From contig CAIIXF020000009.1 of the NCBI GenBank assembly GCA_903813345.2, positions 22,469,759-22,533,758 on the forward strand: DNA of 64,000 nt, in the 5' to 3' direction. Position 1 is the stretch's first letter. Every line of letters starts with the position of its first letter. Positions 53,190 to 64,000 of this stretch are shown piece after piece. Source of the DNA: Owenia fusiformis (taxonomy: Eukaryota > Annelida > Polychaeta > Sabellida > Oweniidae). The translations under genes were made by a program, and so were the position numbers. The notes beneath the pieces are model-generated. The model was not told the origin of the DNA, searched no databases, and worked only from the letters and a program-made list of their open reading frames with translations.

Positions 53190-56100
53190 ATGAAATTTGG
53201 ATATATCATTCTAGTCGTCGTTTTGATATCAACAGTATTATGTTTGGTGGATTGTAAAAAGAGGGTACGTGAATTTAAAATGAGTATATTGTATTGCGTT
53301 TAACTCTTTTTATTGTACTTTATCCTATGTATTATGTGGTATTGTATAATATTTGATTATATCGTATCTATTGAGAACCAATACTATTGTATAAAGAATA
53401 TCTCGTAAAAAATAAAACTTTGCTCTACGTTCCCTACCCCTTGGAATTGCCCTCGTGTCGATAGATCGGACAATAGCATACCAGAGCTTTTGTCGTATGG
53501 AATATTATTTGTTGTTCAACAAGAAAAATAGAGTAGTTTCTAAATAGCTTTGAAATCTCGTATTTCAAGGAATTTCAAGAGATTTGCACCTTTTACCTCT
53601 TATGACTTACTTTTTAATAGCATATTTGAATTTAGTGACAATTTTAGTGAGAATTTAGTTTTCTCCATTGATAGCTTTGATTTACACAGTTATGTCATTT
53701 AAATCATTTTCCATGACATTTCAAAAAAAATTGGGCCGAATCTCCATTGGTGAAGTGCTAAAATTTATTAAAACCTTGGCTTATTCGTATGACAACCAAC
53801 ATTTTCATGTTTAATCACAATATGTACATCGACAGGATCATCGAATAGTATCGCGTTTCGGACAGATTCAACCAACATTTTTTGATAAACCATGTGACTG
53901 TTGCAAGCTTCTAGCATTGAAGTGAAAGGAGGTTTGGCCCGAGAAAATCAAAGACAAACGCTGGTGACAAACAATTCTAACGCAAATTACAAATGCAAAT
54001 ATAACTATTCTGAAAGATTTGTGCATTATAAAAAGCAACGCCCTCAATTTGTGTCTCATGGATCATAATCGTACATACAAGTTATCGTTGTTGCAGCATG
54101 GCAAAGAACACCGCCATAAAGGGCATAAAGGTAAACATGGTAAAGGCAAAGGGAAGGGAAGATCTAAAGGCAGATATGACAGTCGTGGCATGGGAAAGGG
54201 GAGATCTGCAAGCAGTCGAACCAGACAACATGAACCTGATATCACGAACAGGTAAGCTAGTAATCATTGACATATTATTCTCATTTCCCGTCAATGCATA
54301 AAGCCCAATGCTATCAATTTATTTTTCAATGTGTTTATTTATTACTATCACAACCTGTTAAGGTATGTAAAAATTAGCACGACAACCCAGAAAGCACAAT
54401 TATTCGAAAACATTAAATTTCACCTTCAGCCAGAGCTCATGGGGTGGTTTTAGTGATGAGAACCTAGATATCAACGTCGACCCGCCAATAGAAGTGTTAC
54501 GACACATTGACAGCCTGGATCCAGATTTCACGGAGGTTAGTTTTTTCTAGGATAAAGAAAGCTGACGAACTATCGTTATTTGTTATAACTGTGATGTAAT
54601 TTTATTTTATCTTGATACGTTTTCTTTGCTCATTTTCAGGATTTACCGGTTGGAAGTGAGGGAGATGTGAGGTATGATAAAATATGCTCCCAGAATGTTC
54701 TATTTGCTCTTGCAATTTAATTTGGGTCTGGGCCATATTTGACCCACTTTCCATTGATTTACATGGTGCCCAACTACTAGTTATATTCATCAATCAATGT
54801 CAATAAAGGCAAAATTGAGAACCATAACCTCTGGGTAGACTGACCCTATAGTACCCTAAATTTGCTCGTAAACCCCGGGTCGTGAAGCACACGTCGAACG
54901 TACATCACCAACATATCGACGAGGGCTCTTTTTGATTAATTTTACTGTCATCATTTGCGCTTTTCCATTCTAGATTGGTTCCCACTTATTACAATTACGC
55001 TGGCTTGGGTCGTCTGGACGTATATAGGGACGGAAAGTGGGGATTGGTGTCAAATGAGAACTGGGGTACGAAGGAAAGTAACGTCGTCTGCAAGCAACTG
55101 GGATATAAGTATGGTCATGTGCACATTTTTTGAATCGATGGTTGAAATATTTCCTCTATAAATCTAAAAAACAATGCGCCTCTACATTATTAAACGAGTG
55201 TCATTCCACATTTTTAAACGAGTATCATTCCACATTATTCAACGAGTATCATTTCGCATTTTAAACGAGTATCATTCCGCATTTTAAACGAGTATCATTC
55301 CACATTATTAAACGAGTATCATTACACATTATTAAACGAGTATCATTCCACATTATTAAACGAGTATCAATCATTACACATTATTAAACTAGTATCATTC
55401 CACATTATTAAACGAGTATCAATCATTCCACATTATTAAACGAGTATCATTCCACATTATTAGGCAAGTATCATTCAACATTATTAGACGAGTACCATTA
55501 TGGTGTTGTACTCTATATTAACATGCAAGTGAGCAATAGCATGTTAATGTTTTAGTGGATCCAGCTCCGGTCATGTTCGACTTGCCAGTTGGTTCACTCT
55601 TCTCTTCCCGCCTTGGCAGTCTGTCCTTAGCAACGTGCGTTGTCTTGGCAACGAGAATAGGTACCAAGACTGTCAATATACAACGGTAACTACACAGAGC
55701 CAGGTCAAAAAGGGAAATGTTAATCTACAATGCGTTGAAAACAAAAGCCTTGGTATGTGACAAGTTACTTACTAATTTTTGCTATCAATACGAGTATCAT
55801 ACACTGCAAGGTAGGCCAAGAAAACACATGGCTTAAGGAATTAAGCACCGGCCTCAATGCTTTGTTTGTAAAACATATCCCAAGTGGAATGTCGCTTCCT
55901 TTGATTGGGCATCTTGATTCCCAAGGTTTCAGTTCCAACTTGTTATAACACCTTGGAAGTCGAAGATGTCGTCCGAGTAAGATGGTCGAGTTTAAGGCTA
56001 GCATACAATCCACGAGTGATATATAACACACACAATACAAAGCATTGAATCTGGTGCTAAATATTCACACTTGGTAAAATAGTTATATAGAACGAAATAA

Positions 56101-59100
56101 ATTTCAACTGCAGGCAGGGTACCGGGTGGTCATTTTCCATCCAGTTTCTAGATGCTTCCCAAAACTGTACACTGTACATTGTCCGTTTAGATCGATTTTT
56201 ACATTTTCTTTTTATTCACATTTTCTTTTTATTCGTTGTTAAATGGCATTTTGGACAATATAATACTGAGCAATGAACTGAATTATATGTCATTCATTAG
56301 GTTGCAAAAGAGGATGGTATCCCCGGTTTGGAAAATGCTACTATATATCTCAAATGCGCCGCGAACCATACAATGTCGCGAAAGAGATTTGTGAAGAAAA
56401 TGACGGTTACCTCGTGAAAATAGGCAGCACTACAGAACAAAAGACAATACTGAACATACATTCAATGAGGGATGGAAATAGACGAAGTGTAAAAGGAACG
56501 TACTGTCAAAAACTGGAGATACGAACAAATGATAGAACTGATGGCCCGTATAACAGTGAATTCATCCTTGACAGATTTGCTACACAGAAAAACGACCGCC
56601 CAGTGTACGAACACACAAGCAAGAAGTATGTGCTTTTCTATAGTGACAACAACTATTGGATGATTGGGATCAACCTGACATTACCCAATGCCTACGCCTA
56701 CACAAGGGATAGAGGGCTCTTCCCAGAGAAGCTGGGGTACAATTGGCAGGTTGTTAAAAATGGAGTATTTTTCCCCTCAAGATTGATAATAACATGTCTT
56801 CCAGGTATGCTTGTTTTAAATATATTCTGTATTATTTTTATTGAGTAAGATAAATGGTCTGGCAAGGAATACAGTATTCCTTTAACGTTTATAAATCACA
56901 TTGTGGGATCCACAGCAAGTATTGTCCTTTGGAGTACCAAAACGCTATATCGTGAGACTCAGATAAATCAAAATGTTTAAATCATTTCATATGTTGATAG
57001 ATGAGGAAATCAATGAGTTTTACATTGACGGACGAAGGGAATCTGAATGCCGTGTGCTTAAGACCAAAATTACGTCAAGAGAGGACTATATGTCATACAA
57101 GACGGTTGATTGCGATGAACCCAAAGAATTCATATGTGAGAGAGATATGAAGACTCCTGAAGGTGAGAAAGTGTGGATAAGGTATTACATTTACCAAACC
57201 AAACAAGGTCTTGTACCAAACTTGTATAATACCGAAAGCTCTGTAGCCGTTAGTAATTATTGAAGGCTGTTAAAATATGATCACAAAATTCTTTTCTTAA
57301 AGAACCTCCCACCAAAAAGCCAGTGGAAGAATGTTTAAGAGGTAAGGGACTGGGTTACAGTGGAACGCAAACCACTTCCGCATCTGGCAAGCCCTGTCTT
57401 CCGTGGAGTGACAATAGAATAGTGAACCCAGAGCGATTTCCAAACAAAGTAAAGTAACCAATATTGCAAAAGTATATGGCTAATAATGAACAGGAATCCT
57501 TATCAAAAGCTTATTTACCATTGAGATATTGTCAAAATAATTCAACTTAGATATACAGGGTGACACAAAAATGACGCCCACAAATGTTTGCAAAAAAGTC
57601 ATGCAACATTACGTGGTTGGGTGACATTTTCTGTGTCACCATGTGTTATACCTTGTAATATCAGTTATCACACGTTTCAGCATGTGATACAGGAAATATT
57701 CCACGAAAGGTAATACTGTATCATCCACGAAAGCGAAGCTTGAGTGGTGATACATTGTTACCCGAGTGGAATATTTCCTGTATCACATAAGCTGAAACGT
57801 GTGATGACGATTTTATCACATGTCTAGGAATTTTGAAGCATTTTGATTTGGTCAGTTATGATTGTGCTCAGTACCCTGTGTATTTCTGGTAACTATTATA
57901 ATTTTTGATTTCGCTTTGAAACAATATGACGTCATACCGTTGTATTCGTACTTGTTTGTGAAATAGTATGACGTCATATTGTTTTCCTTAGCTAGAAGTG
58001 ATATAATCAGTGACGTCACATCGTTGCTATTGATCATCACTGGTTGCCTCTAGTAACGTGTGAGACGGGAAAACTCACACGGTAATCAACCAATCAGATT
58101 ACTGGAATTGTGATGCTCTGTAAAATTCCAGTAATCTGATTGGTTGATTACCGTGTGAGTTTTCCCGTCTCACACGGCCGTCTCACACGTTACTAGAGGC
58201 AACCAGTGATGATCAATAGCAACGATGTGACGTCACTGATTATATCACTTCTAGCTAAGGAAAACAATATGACGTCATACTATTTCACAAACAAGTACGA
58301 ATACAACGGTATGACGTCATATTGTTTCAAAGCGAAATCAAAAATTATAGTAGTTACCAGAAGTACTGAACACAATCATAACTGACCAAATCAAAATGAT
58401 TCAAAATTCCTAGACATGTGATAAAATCGTCATCACACGTTTCAGCTTATGTGATACAGGAAATATTCCACTCGGGTAACAATGTATCACCACTCAAGCT
58501 TCACTTTCGTGGATGATACAATATTACCTTTCGTGGAATATTTCCTGACAGTATCACATGCTGAAACGTGTGATAACTGATAGTACAATAAACGTTTTGC
58601 AAAAGTGTCAAAACAATCAGCAATAACACTTATTTTCCATGAGTTATGCACAAACTTTAGAAGTACCATATGCATTTGATAAACTGTTAGTATTCTAGTT
58701 CTAAATGATTAAAAGTAATGGTTGCTGCAGTAAAACCAAAGATTAATTATATTTTCTGTAATTGTTTAGTTATGTTTTATACATGTTTTGGCATAGGGTC
58801 TTGATGGGCACAACTTCTGTCGGAACCCGGATGATGATATCTCTCCTTGGTGTTGGATATCAAGTTCAGCGTATGAATATTGTAATATTTCTAAATGTGA
58901 CGAAGTGACAGGCACACACCACGACACCAATAGTTGGGGATCGTTCTGTACTCCTAATGATAAAAAGTAAGTAGGCCTAGATATTTAATAAAAGTGTTAC
59001 AAGCCTTTGCCAGGCTTTTGCAAATCAAAGCCGGACTTGTACCATAATGTATCATGTTGACATATCTCATCTGACACAGAACGGCGAAGTCACATGTTTT

Positions 59101-62100
59101 TGGTAAGTTGATAGTTATAGTTAGATATAGTTAAAATAGCATCAGTAATTGAGGTCCTTTAAAAGTGAATGAATAAACGCAAGGAGCTCACGTGTCTGGA
59201 ACTCACGACCTTATGGTTACGTCGACAGCACCTACCTTAACTGAACATATTTTGACAATGTTAGTTCTAGATGGGTGTATAAGGACTGGAGGTGTGATGG
59301 AGAAGTTGATTGTGTTCGGGGAGAGGATGAAATGGGCTGCACCGAAAAATACCTCAGAGAATTCACACAATTTCCTAACAAAACACTGGGCTACATGTCT
59401 TTGCTGAAACATCATAACTTCTCAACTCCGATGAAAACACTTCTGGTAACAAAGTTTTGGACATATACACGTATGACTGTTTCCGATTAGTGAAACAAGT
59501 TTCTTAGTGATAGGCATATGCTTTCGTAAAATCCTATAAATAAAAAGCCACAAAACTAAAGGGGCGACATATATTTACTCAAATGCACCGGCACTCTTCT
59601 TTCAAGCCACAACAACTAAAATATTAGATATAAAAACTTTTAATATGATAAATGCTCATATTAACACATAGAGCCGAATTTGGTATTTGGCCGTTTTGTG
59701 TTTCAGTGCGCAAGAAAGTGCGTTGAGAGAGAAGGGTTTGAGTTCGCCTGCAAATCGTTCTTGCACGATAAAACTACTGGGGCGTGTACTGTGATGGGTG
59801 CCACTATATTTGATGTTGGTAAACTCATTGATGGCGCGTTATTCGACTACTTTGAATTCTTTGACGGTATGAGAACATCAATTGTATGGCTTAGTACATT
59901 TTAGCAGAACTTCTGTAACGGCCCTCCTCGTTACAGAAGATTCCATGGTTTATCTCGCAACAGTCGAGATGCCCTTTATTTGTCGATTTATTATTCCCTT
60001 GTTCCTTTTCAATTCAAGATGACAACATTGAGGTGGAAGTAGAATTTAAGAACGACAAGATCGAGGTCCATATGTCAGGAGAGGATGGGTTAAGAGGTAA
60101 TGTTTGTGGAGACGATTGGACAATTTACGAGGCTAACATCTCGTGTAAACAAGCAGGATACGATTGGTAAGTTATGTTTCAGCATCATCATTATGCAAAA
60201 TGAGAAAAGGGCGATTTCGAATATCAGAAAGATTGTTCATCGTGAATAGAGGAGGCTAAAACAAGTCCACAGTTGATTTTGATGATAGATCTCATGATTT
60301 ATTTAAACTTTGGCATGTATTCGTAGGGCTACCGATGCCCCAGTGTTTCCCGCACAGCAATATGATGATACAATTCTAGCAGGGGTGGATTGTGACGGGA
60401 GCGAGATGAACCTTCAAGAATGCCGCCATAAGCCTTGGGGAGAACAAGAATGCCTGAGCGAGACAGTGGCTGGTGCAATTTGCTACAAAGGTAGACTGCA
60501 TTTTTGGTAGAGTTACATATTGCACTGTAGTACTAATTACCCGCACCCTTCCTAGTTTTCCTTGTCTTGGATGTGATATGAACAAGTGGTGTGTTCCACT
60601 ATATTGTGCAAGAAACTGACTGTTCGAAATATACCTCTCCTTTGTATTGTGACCTGGGATTTCGGTAACTACTTATCAGTATACAAATGTGCCGACCTAC
60701 TGTATCTAGAATACATATGGGGTATATAATAATAAATACTATCTCGTATTTTCGGACAGTCAACCTGGTTCAATAATTTCATAATTATCTAAGTTATATA
60801 GTTTAACGGTTATAATTCTTACTAGTTTAATTTTATTTATGGTAAGTTCTGTTCTAGATACAGACGTAGCATTTAAATGCCCGACCCAGTTTGGTCACTA
60901 CGCACACCCTACACTCTGTTCCCACTTCTATCAATGTAACCACGGGTCACCAGTTCCAAGAACATGCAATTGGCCTTTGCATTTTCAACCACTCACCGGG
61001 AATTGTGATTGGCCAAGAAATGTAAATTGCCAATGTAAGTCACCAACAAATTCTGCAGCTTGATTCCATCATTAACTGAATTCTTAATTAATGATCTTAT
61101 GATCATTTCATATTACATTCAGATTTCCTCATGGATTTGAAATTGATAATCTCGACTATTATCAAGAAATATAGGAATTATCTTATCTGATGTGGAATAA
61201 AGTGACCAGATTTGATTTTAGCAACCGAAACTCCTGACACAACTAAACCACCACAAAGATCAACTGTTTCCACCCAGATCACTACTACAACCAAACCGAC
61301 AACAACAGGTAACATGCTTTTCAAGGATCAGAACCAGAAAATGTTTTGGTTGTGGAACATTTTTAGCGAAATTTCAATTTTCATTGAGCTCAAGGTCCGT
61401 TGATAAACATAGCCATTTTAAGGGGACTCATCGCTAATGCCCGAGTCACATTTGCTGGCGCCCGCCCGATTGAGTATTTTGCATCTCATTTGCGTTCCGG
61501 AAAGATAACCATATCATAAACCTTAGTTAAATACTAGTATACATGTTTTATATAAGTAATAATTCTCTTTGTTACCTTTATTTATGGTTAGTTCTGTTCT
61601 AGATACAGACGTAGCATTTAAATGCCCGACCCAGTTTGGTCACTACGCACACCCTACACTCTGCTCCCACTTCTATCAATGTAACCACGGGTCACCAGTT
61701 CCAAGAACATGCAATTGGCCTTTGCATTTTCAACCACTCACCGGGAATTGTGATTGGCCAAGAAATGTAAATTGCCAATGTAAGTCACCAACAAATTCTG
61801 CAGATTGATTCCATCATTAACTGAATTCTTATGATCATTTCATATTACATTGAGATTTTCTCATGAATTTGAAATTGATAATCTCGACTATTATCAAGAA
61901 ATATAGGAATTATCTTATCTGATGTGGAATAAAGTGACCAGATTTGATTTTAGCAACCGAAACTCCTGACACAACTAAACCACCACATAGATCAACTGTT
62001 ACCACCCAGATAACTACTACAACCAAACCGACAACAACAGGTAACATGCTTTTCAAGGATCTGAACCAGGAAATGTTTTGGTTGTGGAACATTTTTAGCG

Positions 62101-63788
62101 AAATTTCAATTTTCATCGAGCTCAAGGTCCGTTGATAAACATAGCCATTTTAAGGGGACTCGTCGCTAATGCTGTGTCACATTTGCTGGCGCCTGGTCGA
62201 TTGAGTATTTTGCATCTCATTTGCGTTCCGGAAAGATACACCATATCATAAACCTTAGTTAAATACTAGTATACATGTTTTATATAAGTAATAATTCTCT
62301 CTGTTACCTTTATTTATGGTGAGTTCTGTTCTAGATACAGACGTAGCATTTAAATGCCCGACCCAGTTTGGTCACTACGCACACCCTACACTCTGTTCCC
62401 ACTTCTATCAATGTAACCACGGGTCACCAGTTCCAAGAACATGCAATTGGCCTTTGCATTTTCAACCACTCACCGGGAATTGTGATTGGCCAAGAAATGT
62501 AAATTGCCAATGTAAGTCACCAACAAATTCTGCAGCATGATTCCATCATTAACTGAATCTTATGACATTACATTGAGATTTCCTCATGAATTTAAAATTG
62601 TGATAATCTCGACTGAGGCCTTTGGTCAAGAAATATAGGATTCTAATCCAATATGAGTTTGTATTATTTCTGGACTCATCTGATATTAAAGTGAGCTGAT
62701 TTGATTTTAGCAACAGAAACCCCTGACACAACTGAGCCACCACGAAGATCTACTGTTACCACCCGAAAATCAACTGTTACCACCCGAAGATCAACTGTTA
62801 CCACCCCAATACCTACTAAAACTACAACCCAACCGACAACAACAGGTACGCAATCCGTCCATTTAAAGAGATAAGATGGAACCAAGCTTTTCACGGATCC
62901 ATCAAAAATTAAAAAGGGATAGTTACTGAACCAGCAAATATATTGGTTGTGGAACATTTCTCTCCCGATTTCTCTGAAGCATCAATTTTTCAAGCTCAAT
63001 GTCCGTTGATAACCTATTGCCACTTTTAAGGGTTCTCTTACATGTAGTTTTTGCTGGCATTATTTTTTAAGAAGGTGTTAGTTGGAATTTCAGTTCAAAA
63101 TGTAGTTATTTCAATTACAGAGAGGGCTGCTCCACTACAATGTGGTATACGACCAGCTATAGCTGACAGGGCAGCATTGAAAAGTAAAAGAGACATAAAT
63201 TTAGCAGATTTTGGTCATGTATTGAGAATTGTGGGCGGAAATAACGCCTTTTACGGTCACTATCCGTGGCAGGTCAGTAAAACTATCGATGTGCCATTAA
63301 GTTTGGCAGCAGATCTTGTTTTTCCTTACTCCATCGACCAGTTTGTCATCATCAAACAAGACCGTGAGACCAATAAGCTCTATTTTGAGTATGTAAAAAC
63401 TGCATGACATTTTGGTATTGAAGAGTTATGATGCTGATCAGACGTCCCCTTTTGACAGAAGGAATATCATGGAATGAATTCAGAACTCTTGGATTTTTTA
63501 GAAAAATGTATAGATGAAATGAGATACTAAGAGATATTGTAAAGTGTCAATTTTTCGAAACTTACCCTAAACGTGTCCCTATCCTTTTGAGTCCCTTTAA
63601 TTATGAGAGATGGAAAAATAGATTGGTGAATATTCAATTTAATCAATTTGTTCATACATGTAGGTTGGTCTTCGTTACCTGAAACACAAGAACAGAGAAG
63701 TAAAGAGCACGCACTGGTGTGGGGGTACTATACTGAACGAATATTGGATCATGTCCGTCGCACATTGTGGGTGGGATAGAAATGGAAG
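53190..63788 (+). CDS. Secreted mosaic trypsin-like protease: SRCR, C-type lectin, kringle, LDLa, PAN, SRCR, 3x chitin-binding, peptidase (3' end outside window)
   Basis: 22 exons in one frame, about 1150 residues so far: 53190-53264 signal peptide; 54097-54251 basic Gly/Lys/His segment; 54430-54535 and 54640-54671 acidic linker; 54974-55108 and 55556-55752 SRCR (GRLDVYRDGKWGLVSNENWG, NVRCLGNENRYQDC); 56301-56804 and 57001-57162 C-type lectin halves around an inserted domain; 57303-57448 and 58797-58966 kringle (CLPWSDNRIV, FCRNPDDDISPWCW); 58966/59265-59445 LDLa (WRCDGEVDCVRGEDEMGC); 59707-59866 PAN; 60019-60166 and 60327-60490 SRCR; chitin-binding exons 60858-61034, 61603-61779, 62335-62511, each followed by a Thr/Pro linker exon 61222-61308, 61954-62040, 62711-62845; 63121-63272 with activation site R1094-IVGG; 63664-63788 with WCGGTIL and VAHC (His1143). 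Asp and Ser of the triad lie beyond the window. Many exons are phase 1-1, the exon-shuffling signature. No exact architecture match is known to me. Confidence 0.9.
53529..53940 (-). repeat. Right arm of the large inverted repeat
   Basis: Inverted partner of 52148-52558. It lies in intron 1 of the mosaic protease. Landmarks include TTACCTCTTATGACTTACTT, TGTCATTTAAATCATT, CAACATTTTCATGTTTAATC and GTGACTGTTGCAAGCTT. Confidence 0.88.
55186..55500 (+). repeat. 23-24-bp minisatellite in an SRCR intron
   Basis: About 13 units of CATTATTAAACGAGTATCAT then TCCA, with some units shortened (TTTTAAACG) or extended (ATCAATCATT). It lies between the two exons that encode the first SRCR domain. Confidence 0.9.
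56301..57162 (+). other. C-type lectin-like domain split by an inserted domain
   Basis: Exon 56301-56804 opens as a C-type lectin (CKRGWYPRFGKCYYIS, AKEICEENDGYLVKI). It then changes without an intron to VKGTYCQKLEI, RPVYEHTSKKYVLFYSDNNY, WMIGINL and WQVVKNGVF, ending in Cys. That second block resembles an unnamed domain (NGRPVY..., YLYY, W.IG, W.V, C) found in many invertebrate secreted mosaics. The next exon returns to a lectin C-terminus (ECRVLKTKITS, YKTVDCDEPKEFICE). The central lectin segment, including the usual WxGL region, is absent. Confidence 0.65.
57653..58588. mobile_element. Near-perfect 0.94-kb palindrome in the kringle intron
   Basis: The left arm 57653-58109 and right arm 58124-58588 are reverse complements around a 14-base loop (GTGATGCTCTGTAA). 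Differences are few, e.g. an extra GGCCGTCTCACAC in the right arm near 58180. Each arm holds three TGACGTCA motifs and CGTGTGATA/TATCACACG ends. No coding capacity. The intron sits between the two kringle exons. A small separate hairpin (GGGTGACACA and TGTGTCACC) lies just left at 57560-57645. Confidence 0.95.
59168..59240 (-). mobile_element. tRNA-like SINE fragment, family 2 copy 2
   Basis: In reverse complement it has the tRNA-like head (GGTCGTGAGTTCCAGACAC as a decayed box B) followed by GTGAGCTCCTTGCGTTTATT. It matches 45560-45645 and ends about 25 bases before the acceptor of LDLa exon 59265. Confidence 0.6.
60840..62870 (+). repeat. Tandem triplication of a two-exon chitin-binding module
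   Basis: Three copies begin at about 60840, 61585 and 62315 (periods about 745 and 732 bp). Each has a 177-bp chitin-binding type 2 exon, an intron, a Thr/Pro linker exon (87, 87 and 135 bp) and trailing intron sequence with a truncated MITE. The chitin-binding exons of copies 1 and 3 look identical, and copy 2 differs by one silent T/C (CTCTGTTCC against CTCTGCTCC). Both exon types are phase 1-1, so adding a module keeps the frame. Linker 3 is longer through extra AGATCAACTGTTACCACCCG repeats. Confidence 0.95.
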
Positions 63789-64000
63789 GTAATTCTGTGT
63801 ACTAACCGTGAACCCAGTGTAAAAGAAATGATGGTCCCCTGGGGATTATGGTCCCCTTTCCTTACGGCCCTTACTGGTCCTGACTGTGTATAAATAATAA
63901 GGAAAATAATTGTAATTTACACCGGTCAGTGTGTAAGCTTACTTTTAATTTTTTTGCAATTTCGAAAAGTAGACCACTGTTATCCACAGCGGTCTAAAAT
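63789..64000 (+). other. Intron of the mosaic protease running off the window
   Basis: Follows donor AG/GTAATT at 63788/63789. It contains a short reiteration (ATGGTCCCCTGGGGATTATG with GGTCCCC). The remaining peptidase exons must lie to the right. Confidence 0.7.

Noticed and set aside
61212-62135. Short ORFs ending IFIELKVR at 61403 and 62135 as independent proteins
   Set aside because: They are linker exons read through their donors into the intron. The duplicated ends reflect the module triplication.

Overview
This is an AT-rich, intron-rich stretch of nuclear DNA from a metazoan, most likely a marine invertebrate. The evidence is spliced genes with GT/AG introns, a LIN54 orthologue, SRCR/kringle/C-type lectin/chitin-binding/trypsin mosaic proteins, and dense tRNA-derived SINEs, MITEs, foldback elements and minisatellites. 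I cannot fix the phylum from sequence alone. Splice junctions below were assigned by eye. In every multi-exon gene the chosen junctions keep one open frame and give a product of the expected length and domain order.

Layout. 0-20 kb holds no convincing host gene. It contains a minisatellite-bearing repeat, a terminal-inverted-repeat transposon with a decayed transposase tail (736-1551), a 31-unit 40-bp satellite (5411-6650), several MITEs, one orphan exon-like piece (about 7.2-7.4 kb, minus) and a broken ORF of an uncharacterised multicopy invertebrate family (11.9-13.8 kb). 20.4-22.9 kb (+) is a complete three-exon chondroitin N-acetylgalactosaminyltransferase gene. 23-33 kb is repeats: CAGGCC-type MITEs, a SINE, and a Harbinger-like composite. 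33.4-42.3 kb (-) is a complete LIN54 gene of 11 exons plus a candidate 21-nt microexon. 44.2-45.4 kb (+) is a small three-exon gene joining a TIR domain to a RHIM-like motif. 46.5-49.7 kb (-) is a complete six-exon minimal astacin metalloprotease. 51.3-52.1 kb (-) is a broken Ser/Thr/Arg-rich pseudogene. 53.2-63.8 kb (+) is the 5' part of a secreted mosaic serine protease: signal peptide, basic segment, SRCR, C-type lectin with an inserted domain, kringle, LDLa, PAN, SRCR, three chitin-binding/PT-linker modules, trypsin. It runs off the right edge.

The genes form no operon or single pathway. The CSGALNACT acts in the Golgi, LIN54 is the DNA-binding MuvB/DREAM subunit, the TIR-RHIM protein looks like an innate signalling adaptor, and the last two are secreted proteins plausibly used in cuticle, mucus or defence biology.

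The most interesting points are: (1) the TIR plus RHIM-like gene, a TRIF-like layout with the motif on a frame-neutral exon; (2) a CDE-4bp-CHR arrangement just upstream of the start codon of LIN54, whose product is the CHR-binding protein; (3) a 68-bp array in LIN54 that has multiplied a splice acceptor and the start of its exon; (4) the mosaic protease, with a domain nested in a lectin fold and a very recent triplication of chitin-binding exons; (5) a minisatellite that supplies the CSGALNACT start codon and AUG-stop elements; (6) large palindromes placed around or inside gene exons.
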